Shown here piece after piece: positions 26,146-34,478 of a DNA stretch of 52,644 nucleotides. Source of the DNA: RGIG3040 sp964410675 (GTDB lineage: Bacteria; Bacillota; Clostridia; Lachnospirales; Lachnospiraceae); the NCBI GenBank assembly GCA_964410675.1, contig CAYPIB010000008.1, positions 1 through 52,644 on the forward strand. The letters run 5' to 3'. Made by a program: the position numbers and the translations under genes. Within the stretch, counting starts at the first letter, position 1; each line of letters begins with the position of its first letter. The notes beneath the pieces were generated by a model. It was not told where the DNA came from. It searched no databases and saw only the letters and a list, made by a program, of their open reading frames with translations.

Positions 26146-27075
26146 ATGAAAAATAATATTTTAAAAAAATTAACATCGGTATTTATAGCAACAGCACTAT
26201 TAACGGGTACACTGGCAGGCTGCGGCGAGGCAAATACAACAGCAGCAGGTGCAGCAGATGAAGCCTTGGCGGAAGCTGAGGATGCAAATACAGAAGAGAA
26301 TACAGCAGAAAATACAGAAGCAGATTCCAACGCAGTGACAACAATATATGCAGCAACAGGAGGAAGTCCAAAACCATTTACTTTTGTGAATGATGAAAGT
26401 GAATTAACCGGACATAATATTGAACTCGTTAAGGCTGTTTTTGAAAAGCTGCCGCAATATGAATTAGAAATTGAAGTAACGGATTTTCCTTCTATTTTTG
26501 CAGGACTTGATGCCGGCAGATACCAAATCGGTGTAAATAATTTTGCATCCAATGAGGAAAGAAAAGAAAAATACTTATTTACCGATCCTATCTTTGCCAA
26601 TGAGTATGTGGCTATTTTTGCCAACGGAAATATAAAAATTGATACTGTAAAAACCTGGGATGACCTGGCGGGACTTAAAACGATATCGACTGCCGGTGTA
26701 AATATGACAACTGCAATGGAAAATTACAACAAGGCAAATCCTGACACGCCAATCCAAATTGATTACAGTGAAGCGGATTTAGTATTGCAGATTCAGGATA
26801 TTCAAGATGGAAAGTATGATTTTGTCTTAATGGATAAACCAATGTTTGAATACTATCAGAATGAGTTTAACTTTAATGTGACAGGGGTTTCGATTGATAG
26901 AAATGTAGCCAAGGATTTAATGGCAGAGCCTTACAGTTATTTAATTGTAAGTAAAGGCAATGAGCAGTTAGTTGAGGATATCAATACGGCATTAAAAGAA
27001 GTAATCGAAGAAGGCGCTTCTAAGGAAATCAATGAGAAGTGGTTTGGTTCCGATTATTCCCCGTCTTATGAATAA
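26146..27075 (+). CDS. Polar amino acid ABC transporter substrate-binding lipoprotein
   Basis: 309 residues. Lipoprotein signal with lipobox LAGC (Cys26), an Ala/Glu-rich linker, then a family-3 solute-binding domain (PKPFTFVNDESELTGHNIEL, FAGLDAGRYQIGVNNFASNE, KYLFTDPIF). Such proteins deliver polar amino acids; cystine-binding members look like this. The Cys leader and thiol enzymes in the operon suggest cystine or S-substituted cysteine as ligand, which is inference. The permease follows after 14 bp. Confidence 0.92.
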   Translation: MKNNILKKLTSVFIATALLTGTLAGCGEANTTAAGAADEALAEAEDANTEENTAENTEADSNAVTTIYAATGGSPKPFTFVNDESELTGHNIELVKAVFEKLPQYELEIEVTDFPSIFAGLDAGRYQIGVNNFASNEERKEKYLFTDPIFANEYVAIFANGNIKIDTVKTWDDLAGLKTISTAGVNMTTAMENYNKANPDTPIQIDYSEADLVLQIQDIQDGKYDFVLMDKPMFEYYQNEFNFNVTGVSIDRNVAKDLMAEPYSYLIVSKGNEQLVEDINTALKEVIEEGASKEINEKWFGSDYSPSYE

Positions 27076-27089
27076 CGAGGAGGAAAGTT

Positions 27090-27878
27090 ATGGCAAAGCT
27101 ATTTGATTGGCAGTTGGTGTTTACGGAAATCCCATCATTGCTGAAATATTTACCGGTCACTTTAGAGCTGACAGTAGTGGCACTGCTGATTGGCTGGGTA
27201 GTTGGATTATTAATCGCAATCGTAAAAATTAAAAAAATACCTGTTTTAGAACAGATTGTGACCTTGTTTGTTTCCGTAATGCGTGGTACACCAATTATTG
27301 TTCAATTATATCTTACGTATTTTGGAATACCAATTGTTTTAAAATATATCAATTACTATAACGGAACAGAATATAACGTAAACGGAATACCACCAATCAT
27401 TTTTGCCATTGTTGCCTTGGGACTTAATCAGTCCGCATTTGACTCAGAAACAATCCGGGCAGCAATCCAATCAGTAGATAAAGGACAGGTCGAGGCGGCA
27501 AAGTCAATTGGCATGAATGGGATTCAAGTATTAAAAAGAGTGCTGCTGCCGCAGGCGGTAACGGTAGCCCTGCCGTCTCTTGGCAATTCTCTGATTGGTC
27601 TAATTAAAGGAACATCACTTGCTTTTACTTGTTCCGTAGTAGAAATAACGGCGCAGGGAAAAATTCTCGCCGGAAATTCGTATCGCTATTTTGAGGCATA
27701 TTGTTCTTTAGCTATTATTTACTGGGTGCTGACAATTATTGTTGAAAGAGCATTTAGATTTGCAGAAAACAAACTGAGTGTGCCGGAGCATGTAGCCTTA
27801 AATGTATCAGAAGATGAAAATAAGAAATCACTCAAAGAAATTGCTAAGATTGGAGGGGCGGTCAATGAGTTATATTAA
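27090..27878 (+). CDS. Polar amino acid ABC transporter permease
   Basis: 262 residues with about five transmembrane helices of the HisMQ/TcyL type. The cytoplasmic EAA loop that docks the ATPase is clear: EAAKSIGMNGIQVLKRVLLP. The early VMRGTPIIVQLYLTYFGIP segment is typical of the family. It probably acts as a homodimer because only one permease gene is present. Its 3' end overlaps the ATPase start by 14 nt. Confidence 0.94.
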   Translation: MAKLFDWQLVFTEIPSLLKYLPVTLELTVVALLIGWVVGLLIAIVKIKKIPVLEQIVTLFVSVMRGTPIIVQLYLTYFGIPIVLKYINYYNGTEYNVNGIPPIIFAIVALGLNQSAFDSETIRAAIQSVDKGQVEAAKSIGMNGIQVLKRVLLPQAVTVALPSLGNSLIGLIKGTSLAFTCSVVEITAQGKILAGNSYRYFEAYCSLAIIYWVLTIIVERAFRFAENKLSVPEHVALNVSEDENKKSLKEIAKIGGAVNELY

Positions 27879-28629
27879 AATTCGAGGATTAAGTAAGAAA
27901 TTCGGTGAAAATATTGTGCTTGATGATATCAATTTGGATATTAATCCGGGAGAAGTAGTTGCAATTATTGGCCCCTCCGGAACCGGAAAATCAACTTTGC
28001 TTCGGACCTTAAATCTTTTGGAAAAACCTGAAAAGGGATGGGTAAGCATTGAGGGAAAAGAATATGATTTGACAACAAAATCCGCTAAGGAGAAGCTAGA
28101 GCTTCGAAAGACAACGGAAATGGTATTTCAACAGTTCAATTTGTTTAAGAACAAAACAGCACTTCAAAATGTTATGGAAGGTCTTACGGTAGTAAAGAAA
28201 ATAAAAAAGAGTGAAGCAAATGAAATCGCTTTAAGGCAGCTTGTGAAGGTCGGTATGGGTGATAGGCTGTTCCATTACCCAAGACACCTTTCCGGCGGAC
28301 AGCAGCAGAGAGTAGCAATTGCGAGAGCACTGGCGATGGAGCCGAAGCTTCTTTTAATGGATGAACCAACGTCCGCCCTTGATCCGGAATTAGTAAGTGA
28401 AGTGCTGATTACAATAAAAAAGGCCGCACAGGAAGGCAATACAATTTTGCTTGTAACCCATGAGATGAATTTTGTGAAAAATGTCGCAAATCGAATCATC
28501 TTTTTAGAAAACGGCAAGGTTGTAGCAGACGGAACACCAAAGGAAATTTTTGAAAATCCAGATAATGAACGCTTGAAGGAATTTCTCGTTAAGATTCATA
28601 TGCTGGAAGGTGCTGAATATAGCATATAA
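27865..28629 (+). CDS. Polar amino acid ABC transporter ATP-binding protein
   Basis: 254 residues. Walker A GPSGTGKST, Q-loop VFQQFNLF, signature LSGGQQQRVAIARAL, Walker B LLLMDEPTSALD and the switch His in VTHEM are intact. It powers import with the two upstream components. A longer frame opens at 27802, but GGAGGGG stands just before the ATG at 27865, giving the usual MSYIKIRGLSKKF start. Followed after 11 bp by the second GST-like gene. Confidence 0.95.
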   Translation: MSYIKIRGLSKKFGENIVLDDINLDINPGEVVAIIGPSGTGKSTLLRTLNLLEKPEKGWVSIEGKEYDLTTKSAKEKLELRKTTEMVFQQFNLFKNKTALQNVMEGLTVVKKIKKSEANEIALRQLVKVGMGDRLFHYPRHLSGGQQQRVAIARALAMEPKLLLMDEPTSALDPELVSEVLITIKKAAQEGNTILLVTHEMNFVKNVANRIIFLENGKVVADGTPKEIFENPDNERLKEFLVKIHMLEGAEYSI

Positions 28630-28640
28630 AGGAGCAAAAA

Positions 28641-29654
28641 ATGGCAGAAGGAATAGAAGTTTTTGAAAGTACATTTCGCCATCAAATGCAAAAGAATGGA
28701 GAAATAAAAGTACAGGATAATTTATTTACAAAAAAGTTTGGTAAAGGCGAGAATGAATGGCCGGTAGAAGCTGACCGATATAGAATTCTTTGGATGCCGG
28801 CCTGCCCTCATGCCCATAAAGTAATTATTACAAGAAAGCTCTTAGGCTTAGATAAAGTAATCAGTCTTGGTACAACCGGAGTGTTCCGCGATCCAAAGGG
28901 CTGGGTATTTACCGAGGATAAAGACCAAAAGGATCCGGTGCTGGGAATTCATTTTGTCAAGGAAATATATGACAGAGAATTTGAGGATGGCAATTATAAG
29001 GCAAGACCTACCGTACCGATTATTGTTGATACAAAAACCGGGCGGGGAGTTAACAATGATCACTTTTATATTCCCATTTATTTTGATACAGTATGGAAAA
29101 AATATCATAAAGAGAATGCCCCTGATTTATATCCGGAGGCGCTTCGAAATGAGATTGATGAATTAAATCACTTTATTTTTGAAAGAATCAACAATGGGGT
29201 ATATGATGTAGGATTTGCCAGGTCTCAAGATGCATATGAAAAGGCATATGACCGATTTTTTGAAGCGATGGATATTTTAGATAAGCGGTTGGAAAGCAGG
29301 AGATTTTTATTCGGAGATTATATTACGGATTCTGATATACGATTATATCCGACACTTGCAAGATTCGATGTTGTTTATCATCAGGTTTTCCGTGCAAATA
29401 AAAAGAAGCTCATTGACTACAAAAACCTGTGGCCGTATGCAAGAGACTTATATCAGGTAGATGATATAAAAGAAAGCACTTATTTTGATACATACAAAAA
29501 ACACTACCAGCTTTCACCGCATCTAAAGCCGCTTTGGGGTAATGTATACTCAATTGTTGCCAAGGGACCGGATGTGAGCAGCTGGGAAGCACCGGCTGAC
29601 CGTGAAGGACTAAGCGGGCACCCGCAGGAAAAATTAAATCGGCAGAATCAATAG
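28641..29654 (+). CDS. Glutathionyl-hydroquinone reductase-like protein, copy 2
   Basis: 337 residues, paralogue of the genes at 25096 and 30144. The catalytic motif is CPHA (Cys55 in MPACPHAHKV) instead of CPWA, so the Trp is changed to His. RFLFGDYITDSDIRLYPTLA in the C-terminal domain is conserved. The N-terminus is shorter than in the other copies. It starts 11 bp after the ATPase gene with RBS AAAGGAG. Different residues round the active Cys suggest a different substrate. Confidence 0.88.
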   Translation: MAEGIEVFESTFRHQMQKNGEIKVQDNLFTKKFGKGENEWPVEADRYRILWMPACPHAHKVIITRKLLGLDKVISLGTTGVFRDPKGWVFTEDKDQKDPVLGIHFVKEIYDREFEDGNYKARPTVPIIVDTKTGRGVNNDHFYIPIYFDTVWKKYHKENAPDLYPEALRNEIDELNHFIFERINNGVYDVGFARSQDAYEKAYDRFFEAMDILDKRLESRRFLFGDYITDSDIRLYPTLARFDVVYHQVFRANKKKLIDYKNLWPYARDLYQVDDIKESTYFDTYKKHYQLSPHLKPLWGNVYSIVAKGPDVSSWEAPADREGLSGHPQEKLNRQNQ

Positions 29655-29694
29655 CAGGTTAAAACGAACTATAAATAAGGGGGGATTTTTTAAT

Positions 29695-30141
29695 ATGAAA
29701 GCAATCAGAGTAAAAGAAGATTGGCAGCGTGCAGGTGTTTATTATGTAAGGACACAGGCAATGGTACAAGGATTTCATGTTCCTCTGGATAAAGAATTTG
29801 ATGAGCAGGATAAAGAAGATTCCTTATATGTACTTGTATTAGACGGCATTTATCCGGTAGCAACATGTCGGATTCATTTATTAGAGGATGAGCAAAAAGC
29901 TAAGATTGAACGCGTTTGTGTTTTAGAGGGATACCGGAAAAAGGGCGTCGGCCGCCTGCTCATTGAAGAGGCGGAGAATTGGCTGTTGGACAAAAATATT
30001 GAAACAGTTATTATTACAAGCAGAGATGAAGCTGTTGGATTTTATGAGGCGCTGGGGTATAAAGCAGACTACGAAAAAATATATGATACCGATGTTTTTA
30101 AAATAATCTATACTGAAAAAAGTTTGATTAGGAGGGCATAA
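29695..30141 (+). CDS. GNAT family N-acetyltransferase
   Basis: 148 residues, single GNAT domain. Acetyl-CoA binding motif A is visible as EGYRKKGVGRLLIEEAE, followed by VGFYEALGYKA. In the B. subtilis ytm and yxe operons, an acetyltransferase of this type (SnaA) works with an amino acid importer to acetylate S-substituted cysteines before breakdown. The same neighbours here suggest a similar role, but the substrate is not shown by sequence. It sits between GST-like copies 2 and 3. Confidence 0.9.
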   Translation: MKAIRVKEDWQRAGVYYVRTQAMVQGFHVPLDKEFDEQDKEDSLYVLVLDGIYPVATCRIHLLEDEQKAKIERVCVLEGYRKKGVGRLLIEEAENWLLDKNIETVIITSRDEAVGFYEALGYKADYEKIYDTDVFKIIYTEKSLIRRA

Positions 30142-30143
30142 CT

Positions 30144-31151
30144 ATGGCAGGTACTGAAGCGGGACCAAAACTGCGTCCCAAGGAAATTATAAATGAAATA
30201 GATGAAAGAGGAGCATTTATCAGACAGCCCAATCATTTTACGACTCCATTTGGAGACGGTGATAATGAGCTTAAGGCAGAAAGCGGAAAATACCGCCTAA
30301 TCTGGGCAAAAGGATGCCATTGGTCAAATCGGGCATCAATCGTAAGAGAGCTTCTTGGTCTAGAAGAGGTAATCAGCATTAATCTCGTCGGACATAGTAA
30401 AGAAAATGATGCATATGGATGGGAATTTGTTTATAACGAAAACCGAAAAGATCCGGTTTTAGGGGGACAATTTTTAAGTGAGTACTATTATAATGCGGAT
30501 CCTGACTATGAAGGCAGATGCACAGTTCCGGCACTGGTAGATGTGACAACGAAGAAGGTTGTGAACAATGACTATCATAGATTAACCAATTACTTTGAAA
30601 CAGCCTTCCAACCATTTCTAAGAGAGGGTGCACCGAATCTTTATCCAGTAGAACTTAGAAAAGAGATAGACGAGTTTAATGACTGGCTGTTTCCGAATGT
30701 CAATAATGGCACGTACCGTATGATGTTCGCACAGTCTATCACCGCATATCAAGAGGCATTTGAAGATTTCTACAAGGCACTGGACAAACTGGAAGAGCGT
30801 TTAGCCAAGAAAAGGTTTTTGTTTGGTGATTATATCACAGACAGTGATGTCAGGCTATTTGTAACACTTGCAAGATTTGACACACATTACTATCGAAATT
30901 TAGGTCCAATCAAGCACAGGGTTGTAGACTATGAAAATATTTGGGGATATTGCAGGGACTTATATGAAATACCGGCATTTAAAAACAATACATATTTTCG
31001 TGATATTGCAAAACCGCAGTCAGAAAGTAAAGCATTTTTTCAGGATTTTAATTCAAGATTTGTGAATCAGATTGACTATGAAGCTTTTTGGTCGACACCT
31101 CAAAAAAGAAAAGAATTAAGCAAATCTCCAGAAGAGAAATTCAAAAGATAA
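30144..31151 (+). CDS. Glutathionyl-hydroquinone reductase-like protein, copy 3
   Basis: 335 residues, third paralogue. The active site reads GCHWSNR (Cys58), so Cys is kept while Pro and Trp of CPWA change to His and Trp. VPALVDVTTKKVVNNDYHRL and RFLFGDYITDSDVRLFVTLA place it firmly in the family, closer to copy 1 than copy 2. It starts 2 bp after the GNAT stop with RBS AGGAGGG inside that gene. Last gene of the operon. Confidence 0.88.
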   Translation: MAGTEAGPKLRPKEIINEIDERGAFIRQPNHFTTPFGDGDNELKAESGKYRLIWAKGCHWSNRASIVRELLGLEEVISINLVGHSKENDAYGWEFVYNENRKDPVLGGQFLSEYYYNADPDYEGRCTVPALVDVTTKKVVNNDYHRLTNYFETAFQPFLREGAPNLYPVELRKEIDEFNDWLFPNVNNGTYRMMFAQSITAYQEAFEDFYKALDKLEERLAKKRFLFGDYITDSDVRLFVTLARFDTHYYRNLGPIKHRVVDYENIWGYCRDLYEIPAFKNNTYFRDIAKPQSESKAFFQDFNSRFVNQIDYEAFWSTPQKRKELSKSPEEKFKR

Positions 31152-31170
31152 AACATCAAAAATAAATAAC

Positions 31171-31200
31171 TTACATATTTCCCTTTATTAGTGATATGAT
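31171..31200 (+). promoter_or_regulatory. Promoter of the sigma-factor leader transcript
   Basis: -35 TTACAT (31171-31176), 18 bp, -10 TATGAT (31195-31200). Confidence 0.5.
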
Positions 31201-31224
31201 GTATATATGATAAAAGGATGTGTT

Positions 31225-31269
31225 ATGGAAATGGATAGCAATAAGGGGAATCGTTATACGAAGTTGTAA
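31225..31269 (+). CDS. Possible 14-residue leader peptide
   Basis: ATG 31225 to TAA 31267 encodes MEMDSNKGNRYTKL, with AAAAGGATG upstream as RBS. It lies between a promoter and a terminator, before a sigma factor gene. No codon run points to a particular amino acid. It may be a leader ORF or chance. Confidence 0.35.
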   Translation: MEMDSNKGNRYTKL

Positions 31270-31285
31270 TTGAATAAAGAAATAG

Positions 31286-31326
31286 AGGACTACTTGCTTA
31301 AACTATTAAGCAAAGCGGTCCTTTTT
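31286..31326 (+). terminator. Terminator upstream of the sigma factor gene
   Basis: AGGAC (31286-31290) and TTGCTTAA (31294-31301) pair with TTAAGCAA (31306-31313) and GTCCT (31318-31322), then TTTT. It either ends the GST operon or attenuates the sigma gene 46 bp downstream. Confidence 0.75.
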
Positions 31327-31371
31327 GCGTACAAGTAATTTAGGTATTGAAGGAGAAAGAGGTATTGTGGA

Positions 31372-32412
31372 GTGCCAAAGGAAAAATTGATAGAGGAGAT
31401 AATTAAAAAAGGCAAGGCTGAAAAGGGAATTATTCTGGAAGAAGATATTATTTTAATTGCAGATCGGGAAATTGAAGAAAAAGAGTGGAGAGCATTAGAG
31501 CAGGAATTATCGGTGGAAGAAATTGTACTTGTTCGTACGGTGACTGATGAAGCAGAGGTGGAATTTGAAGAAAATGAGTCTATGCTGGACGATTCGGTTA
31601 AGCTTTATCTTAAGGAGATTGGTAAGATTTCATTGTTGTCCTTTGACGAGGAACAAGAGCTTGCCATAAAAATAGAAAACGGTGATCGCAGTGCAAGAGA
31701 AAAAATGATTAATTCAAACTTAAGACTGGTAGTGAGTGTAGCCAAACGTTATGTTAAAGGAAGTAAAATGAGCCTCCTGGATTTAATTCAAGAGGGAAAC
31801 ACCGGACTAATAAAGGCGGTTGGGAAATTTGATTATAGTAAAGGATATAAATTCAGTACGTATGCAATGTGGTGGATACGGCAGGCGATAACACGTGCAA
31901 TAGCAGATCAGAGCAGAACAATCCGTGTTCCGGTTCATATGAAGGAGACAATGAACAAAATAACTAAGATTTCACGCCGGTTTGTCATTGAAAATGCAAG
32001 GGAGCCATCGGTTACCGAATTAGCAGAGCTTGTAAAAATATCAGAGGAACGTATGGGTGAAATTATGAAGCTCTACTCAGATACGATATCGTTAGAGACA
32101 CCAATTGGTGAGGAGCATGAAAGTACTCTCATAGATTTTATTGCCGATGAAAATCTGCCGGAGCAGTTTGAGCAGACTGAAAAACTTATGCTTCGTGACG
32201 AAATCACAGATTTGCTGTCATCACTTACCGAAAGGGAGCAGAGAGTATTAAGATTGCGCTTTGGGTTTGAGGATGGAAAGATATATACATTGGAAGAGGT
32301 TGGTAAAGAATATCATGTAACAAGAGAGCGTATCCGGCAGATTGAAGGGAGAGCGTTAAGGCGGCTTAGGGCCAAGAATGCCACAAAGCTGTTACGTACT
32401 TATATTGAATAA
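31372..32412 (+). CDS. RpoD-like (group 1/2) sigma-70 factor
   Basis: 346 residues. After a short acidic N-terminus come region 1.2 (DSVKLYLKEIGKISLLS), region 2 (NLRLVVSVAKRYVKGSKMS, DLIQEGNTGLIKAVGKFDY, YKFSTYAMWWIRQAITRAIA), region 3, and region 4 (LTEREQRVLRLRFGFEDGK, VTRERIRQIEGRALRRL). Promoter-contacting residues resemble the housekeeping factor, so it should read similar promoters. No dnaG is adjacent, which argues for a second, group-2 copy. The start is GTG 31372. A terminator and small ORF upstream suggest attenuation. Confidence 0.93.
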   Translation: MPKEKLIEEIIKKGKAEKGIILEEDIILIADREIEEKEWRALEQELSVEEIVLVRTVTDEAEVEFEENESMLDDSVKLYLKEIGKISLLSFDEEQELAIKIENGDRSAREKMINSNLRLVVSVAKRYVKGSKMSLLDLIQEGNTGLIKAVGKFDYSKGYKFSTYAMWWIRQAITRAIADQSRTIRVPVHMKETMNKITKISRRFVIENAREPSVTELAELVKISEERMGEIMKLYSDTISLETPIGEEHESTLIDFIADENLPEQFEQTEKLMLRDEITDLLSSLTEREQRVLRLRFGFEDGKIYTLEEVGKEYHVTRERIRQIEGRALRRLRAKNATKLLRTYIE

Positions 32413-32437
32413 CAATGGCAAATCTAACATCAAGTAT

Positions 32438-32466
32438 TTGACAAAAGCTGCACTCATAGCTATAAT
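32438..32466 (+). promoter_or_regulatory. Consensus promoter of the metG T-box transcript
   Basis: -35 TTGACA (32438-32443), 17 bp, -10 TATAAT (32461-32466). Confidence 0.85.
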
Positions 32467-32489
32467 AGACTCAACTTTATAGAAGTTTT

Positions 32490-32785
32490 AAAGGCATTGA
32501 AGAGAAGAGTAGACGATTTGCGCTTTTACAGAGACCTCAGAATGGTGAAAATGAGGAAAGCTATACAATGGTTGAACATGGTCTCGGAGCTGCGCACCGA
32601 AACATTTATTGTTTAGGCTGCGACGGGTGCACCCGTTATCGTGATAAACTATCGGTGAATCATTTCTCATCCGTAGTTGATAAGGTCTGTATCGTGAGGT
32701 ATAGACGAATTTGGGGTGGTAACACGAAGTTTTGCTCTCGTCCCCGAAAAAGAAATTTTTCGGAGAGGAGGGCTTTTTTATTGCA
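32490..32785 (+). promoter_or_regulatory. T-box leader of metG (Met specifier ATG)
   Basis: Stem I has the AGTA bulge near 32505, a distal loop containing GGTGAAA, and on the 3' side GAAC-ATG, giving specifier ATG at 32578-32580. The T-box sequence TTTGGGGTGGTAACACGAAG lies at 32711-32730. TGGT would pair with the ACCA end of tRNA-Met. The terminator pairs CCGAAAAA (32745-32752) with TTTTTCGG (32757-32764), ending in TTTTTT (32775-32780). Uncharged tRNA-Met should favour the antiterminator and switch metG on. Confidence 0.93.
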
Positions 32786-32852
32786 AAAAATTGACTATTG
32801 CATGAATCTTAGATTTTGTTATCACATCAAATATTAGAAATGAGGTATTAGT

Positions 32853-34478
32853 ATGAAAAAAATAGTAATTGCAGGTGCTTGGCCTTATGCAAATGGGTCA
32901 CTGCACATAGGACATTTGGCAGCACTGCTGCCGGGAGATATATTGGCTCGCTATCATCGGGCAAATGGAGATACTGTATATTATGTTTCAGGGAGCGATT
33001 GTTATGGCACTCCGGTTGCAATTCAAGCCAAACAAGTAAATAAATCACCACAGGAAGTTAGCGACAGCTATCATGAGGAATTTAGCAGATGTTTACGGGA
33101 ACTCGGATTTAGCTATGATCTATATACGAAAACAACTTCAGAAGAACACAAAGAATTTGTTACACAGTTTCATCAAAGGTTATACAACAGTTCCTATGTA
33201 TATGAAAAAGAAACGCCTCAGGCTTACTGTGAAAGCTGTCAAACATTTCTGGCGGACCGCTTTGTTGTCGGCAAGTGTCCGGATTGCCAAGGTGATGCAA
33301 GAGGCGATCAATGTGATTTGTGTGGCACTGTACTGGAACCTGAAAACTTATTCGAGCCGGTTTGTTCTATTTGTAATAAAAAGATTGGTTTTCGTAATAC
33401 AAAGCATTTATATATTGCAATTTCCAAATTGAAAAAGGAGTTAGAAAATTTAGTCAACAATCATCCCAACTGGAGGAAAAATGCGATTACATTTTCTAAC
33501 CGTTATATTGCAGAGGGACTTAGAGACAGGGCACTTACAAGAGATTTAGACTGGGGAATCGAAGTACCTTATGAAGGATATGATGATAAAAGAATTTATA
33601 TTTGGGCAGAAAATGTCTTGGGTTACCTTTCGGCAAGCAAGTCTGCAGCCCAAAAACGTGGTGAGAGCTTTGAGGACTTATGGAAAAAGGATAAAGAGGT
33701 AAGGCATTATTATATTCATGGAAAAGACAATATCCCCTTTCATACCATTATCCTGCCGGCACTTTTACTGGCGCATGGAGAGGGGTGGCATCTGCCCGAT
33801 GAAATAATATCAAGTGAGTATTTGACCCTTGAGGGAAAAAAGGTTTCGACAAGCCGAAATTATGCGATATGGGCAAAAGACTTAGTAGAAAAGTATAATC
33901 CCGATTCGATTCGTTACTATTTGACAGCTAACGGACCTGAAAAAAAGGATGCTGATTTTTCTTGGCGGGAATATGTTAACAGCCATAATGGAGAACTTTT
34001 AGGTGCGTATGGTAATTTCATTCATCGTTCTCTGGTGTTTATCAATAAATATCTTGACGGAAATGTGCCGGCTGGTGAACTTGAGATAGAATGCAAAAAA
34101 GAAATAGAAGCGTTATTTGAGACGACCGCTTCCTTCATCGAAAAGGGAAATTTCAGAGATGCCATAAATGGAATTTTTGAATATGTTCGTAAAGCAAATA
34201 AATACTTTGATACAAAACAGCCATGGATTACAAGAAATACAAATGCTTCAGAATGTCATAATACACTGTTTCATTGTGTTCAAATGATATGTAATCTTGC
34301 CGTACTGCTCTATCCATTCTTACCCTTCTCCTCTCAAAAGGTTTGCGGATGGTTAAACCTGTCAGAGGAGTGGAAGCCGCAATATGTTGCGGCTGGCTTT
34401 CGTTTACCGGAGACAATTGATGTCTTGTTCGAAAGGCTGGATAAGAAAATTATTGAGGAAGAGCTGAGTAAGCTTTAA
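32853..34478 (+). CDS. metG: Methionyl-tRNA synthetase (archaeal/MetRS1-like form)
   Basis: 541 residues. Class I signatures are SLHIGHLA near the N-terminus and KVSTS (330-334), the KMSKS equivalent. Two zinc knuckles are visible (CESC...CPDC and CDLC...CSIC). The C-terminal tRNA-binding (EMAP-like) domain of many bacterial MetRSs is absent. The start KKIVIAGAWPYANGSLHIGH resembles the archaeal or E. coli-like branch more than the usual Firmicutes form, which begins with an ITTPIYYPNG-like segment. A second MetRS elsewhere is possible. Regulated by the T-box upstream. Confidence 0.95.
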   Translation: MKKIVIAGAWPYANGSLHIGHLAALLPGDILARYHRANGDTVYYVSGSDCYGTPVAIQAKQVNKSPQEVSDSYHEEFSRCLRELGFSYDLYTKTTSEEHKEFVTQFHQRLYNSSYVYEKETPQAYCESCQTFLADRFVVGKCPDCQGDARGDQCDLCGTVLEPENLFEPVCSICNKKIGFRNTKHLYIAISKLKKELENLVNNHPNWRKNAITFSNRYIAEGLRDRALTRDLDWGIEVPYEGYDDKRIYIWAENVLGYLSASKSAAQKRGESFEDLWKKDKEVRHYYIHGKDNIPFHTIILPALLLAHGEGWHLPDEIISSEYLTLEGKKVSTSRNYAIWAKDLVEKYNPDSIRYYLTANGPEKKDADFSWREYVNSHNGELLGAYGNFIHRSLVFINKYLDGNVPAGELEIECKKEIEALFETTASFIEKGNFRDAINGIFEYVRKANKYFDTKQPWITRNTNASECHNTLFHCVQMICNLAVLLYPFLPFSSQKVCGWLNLSEEWKPQYVAAGFRLPETIDVLFERLDKKIIEEELSKL

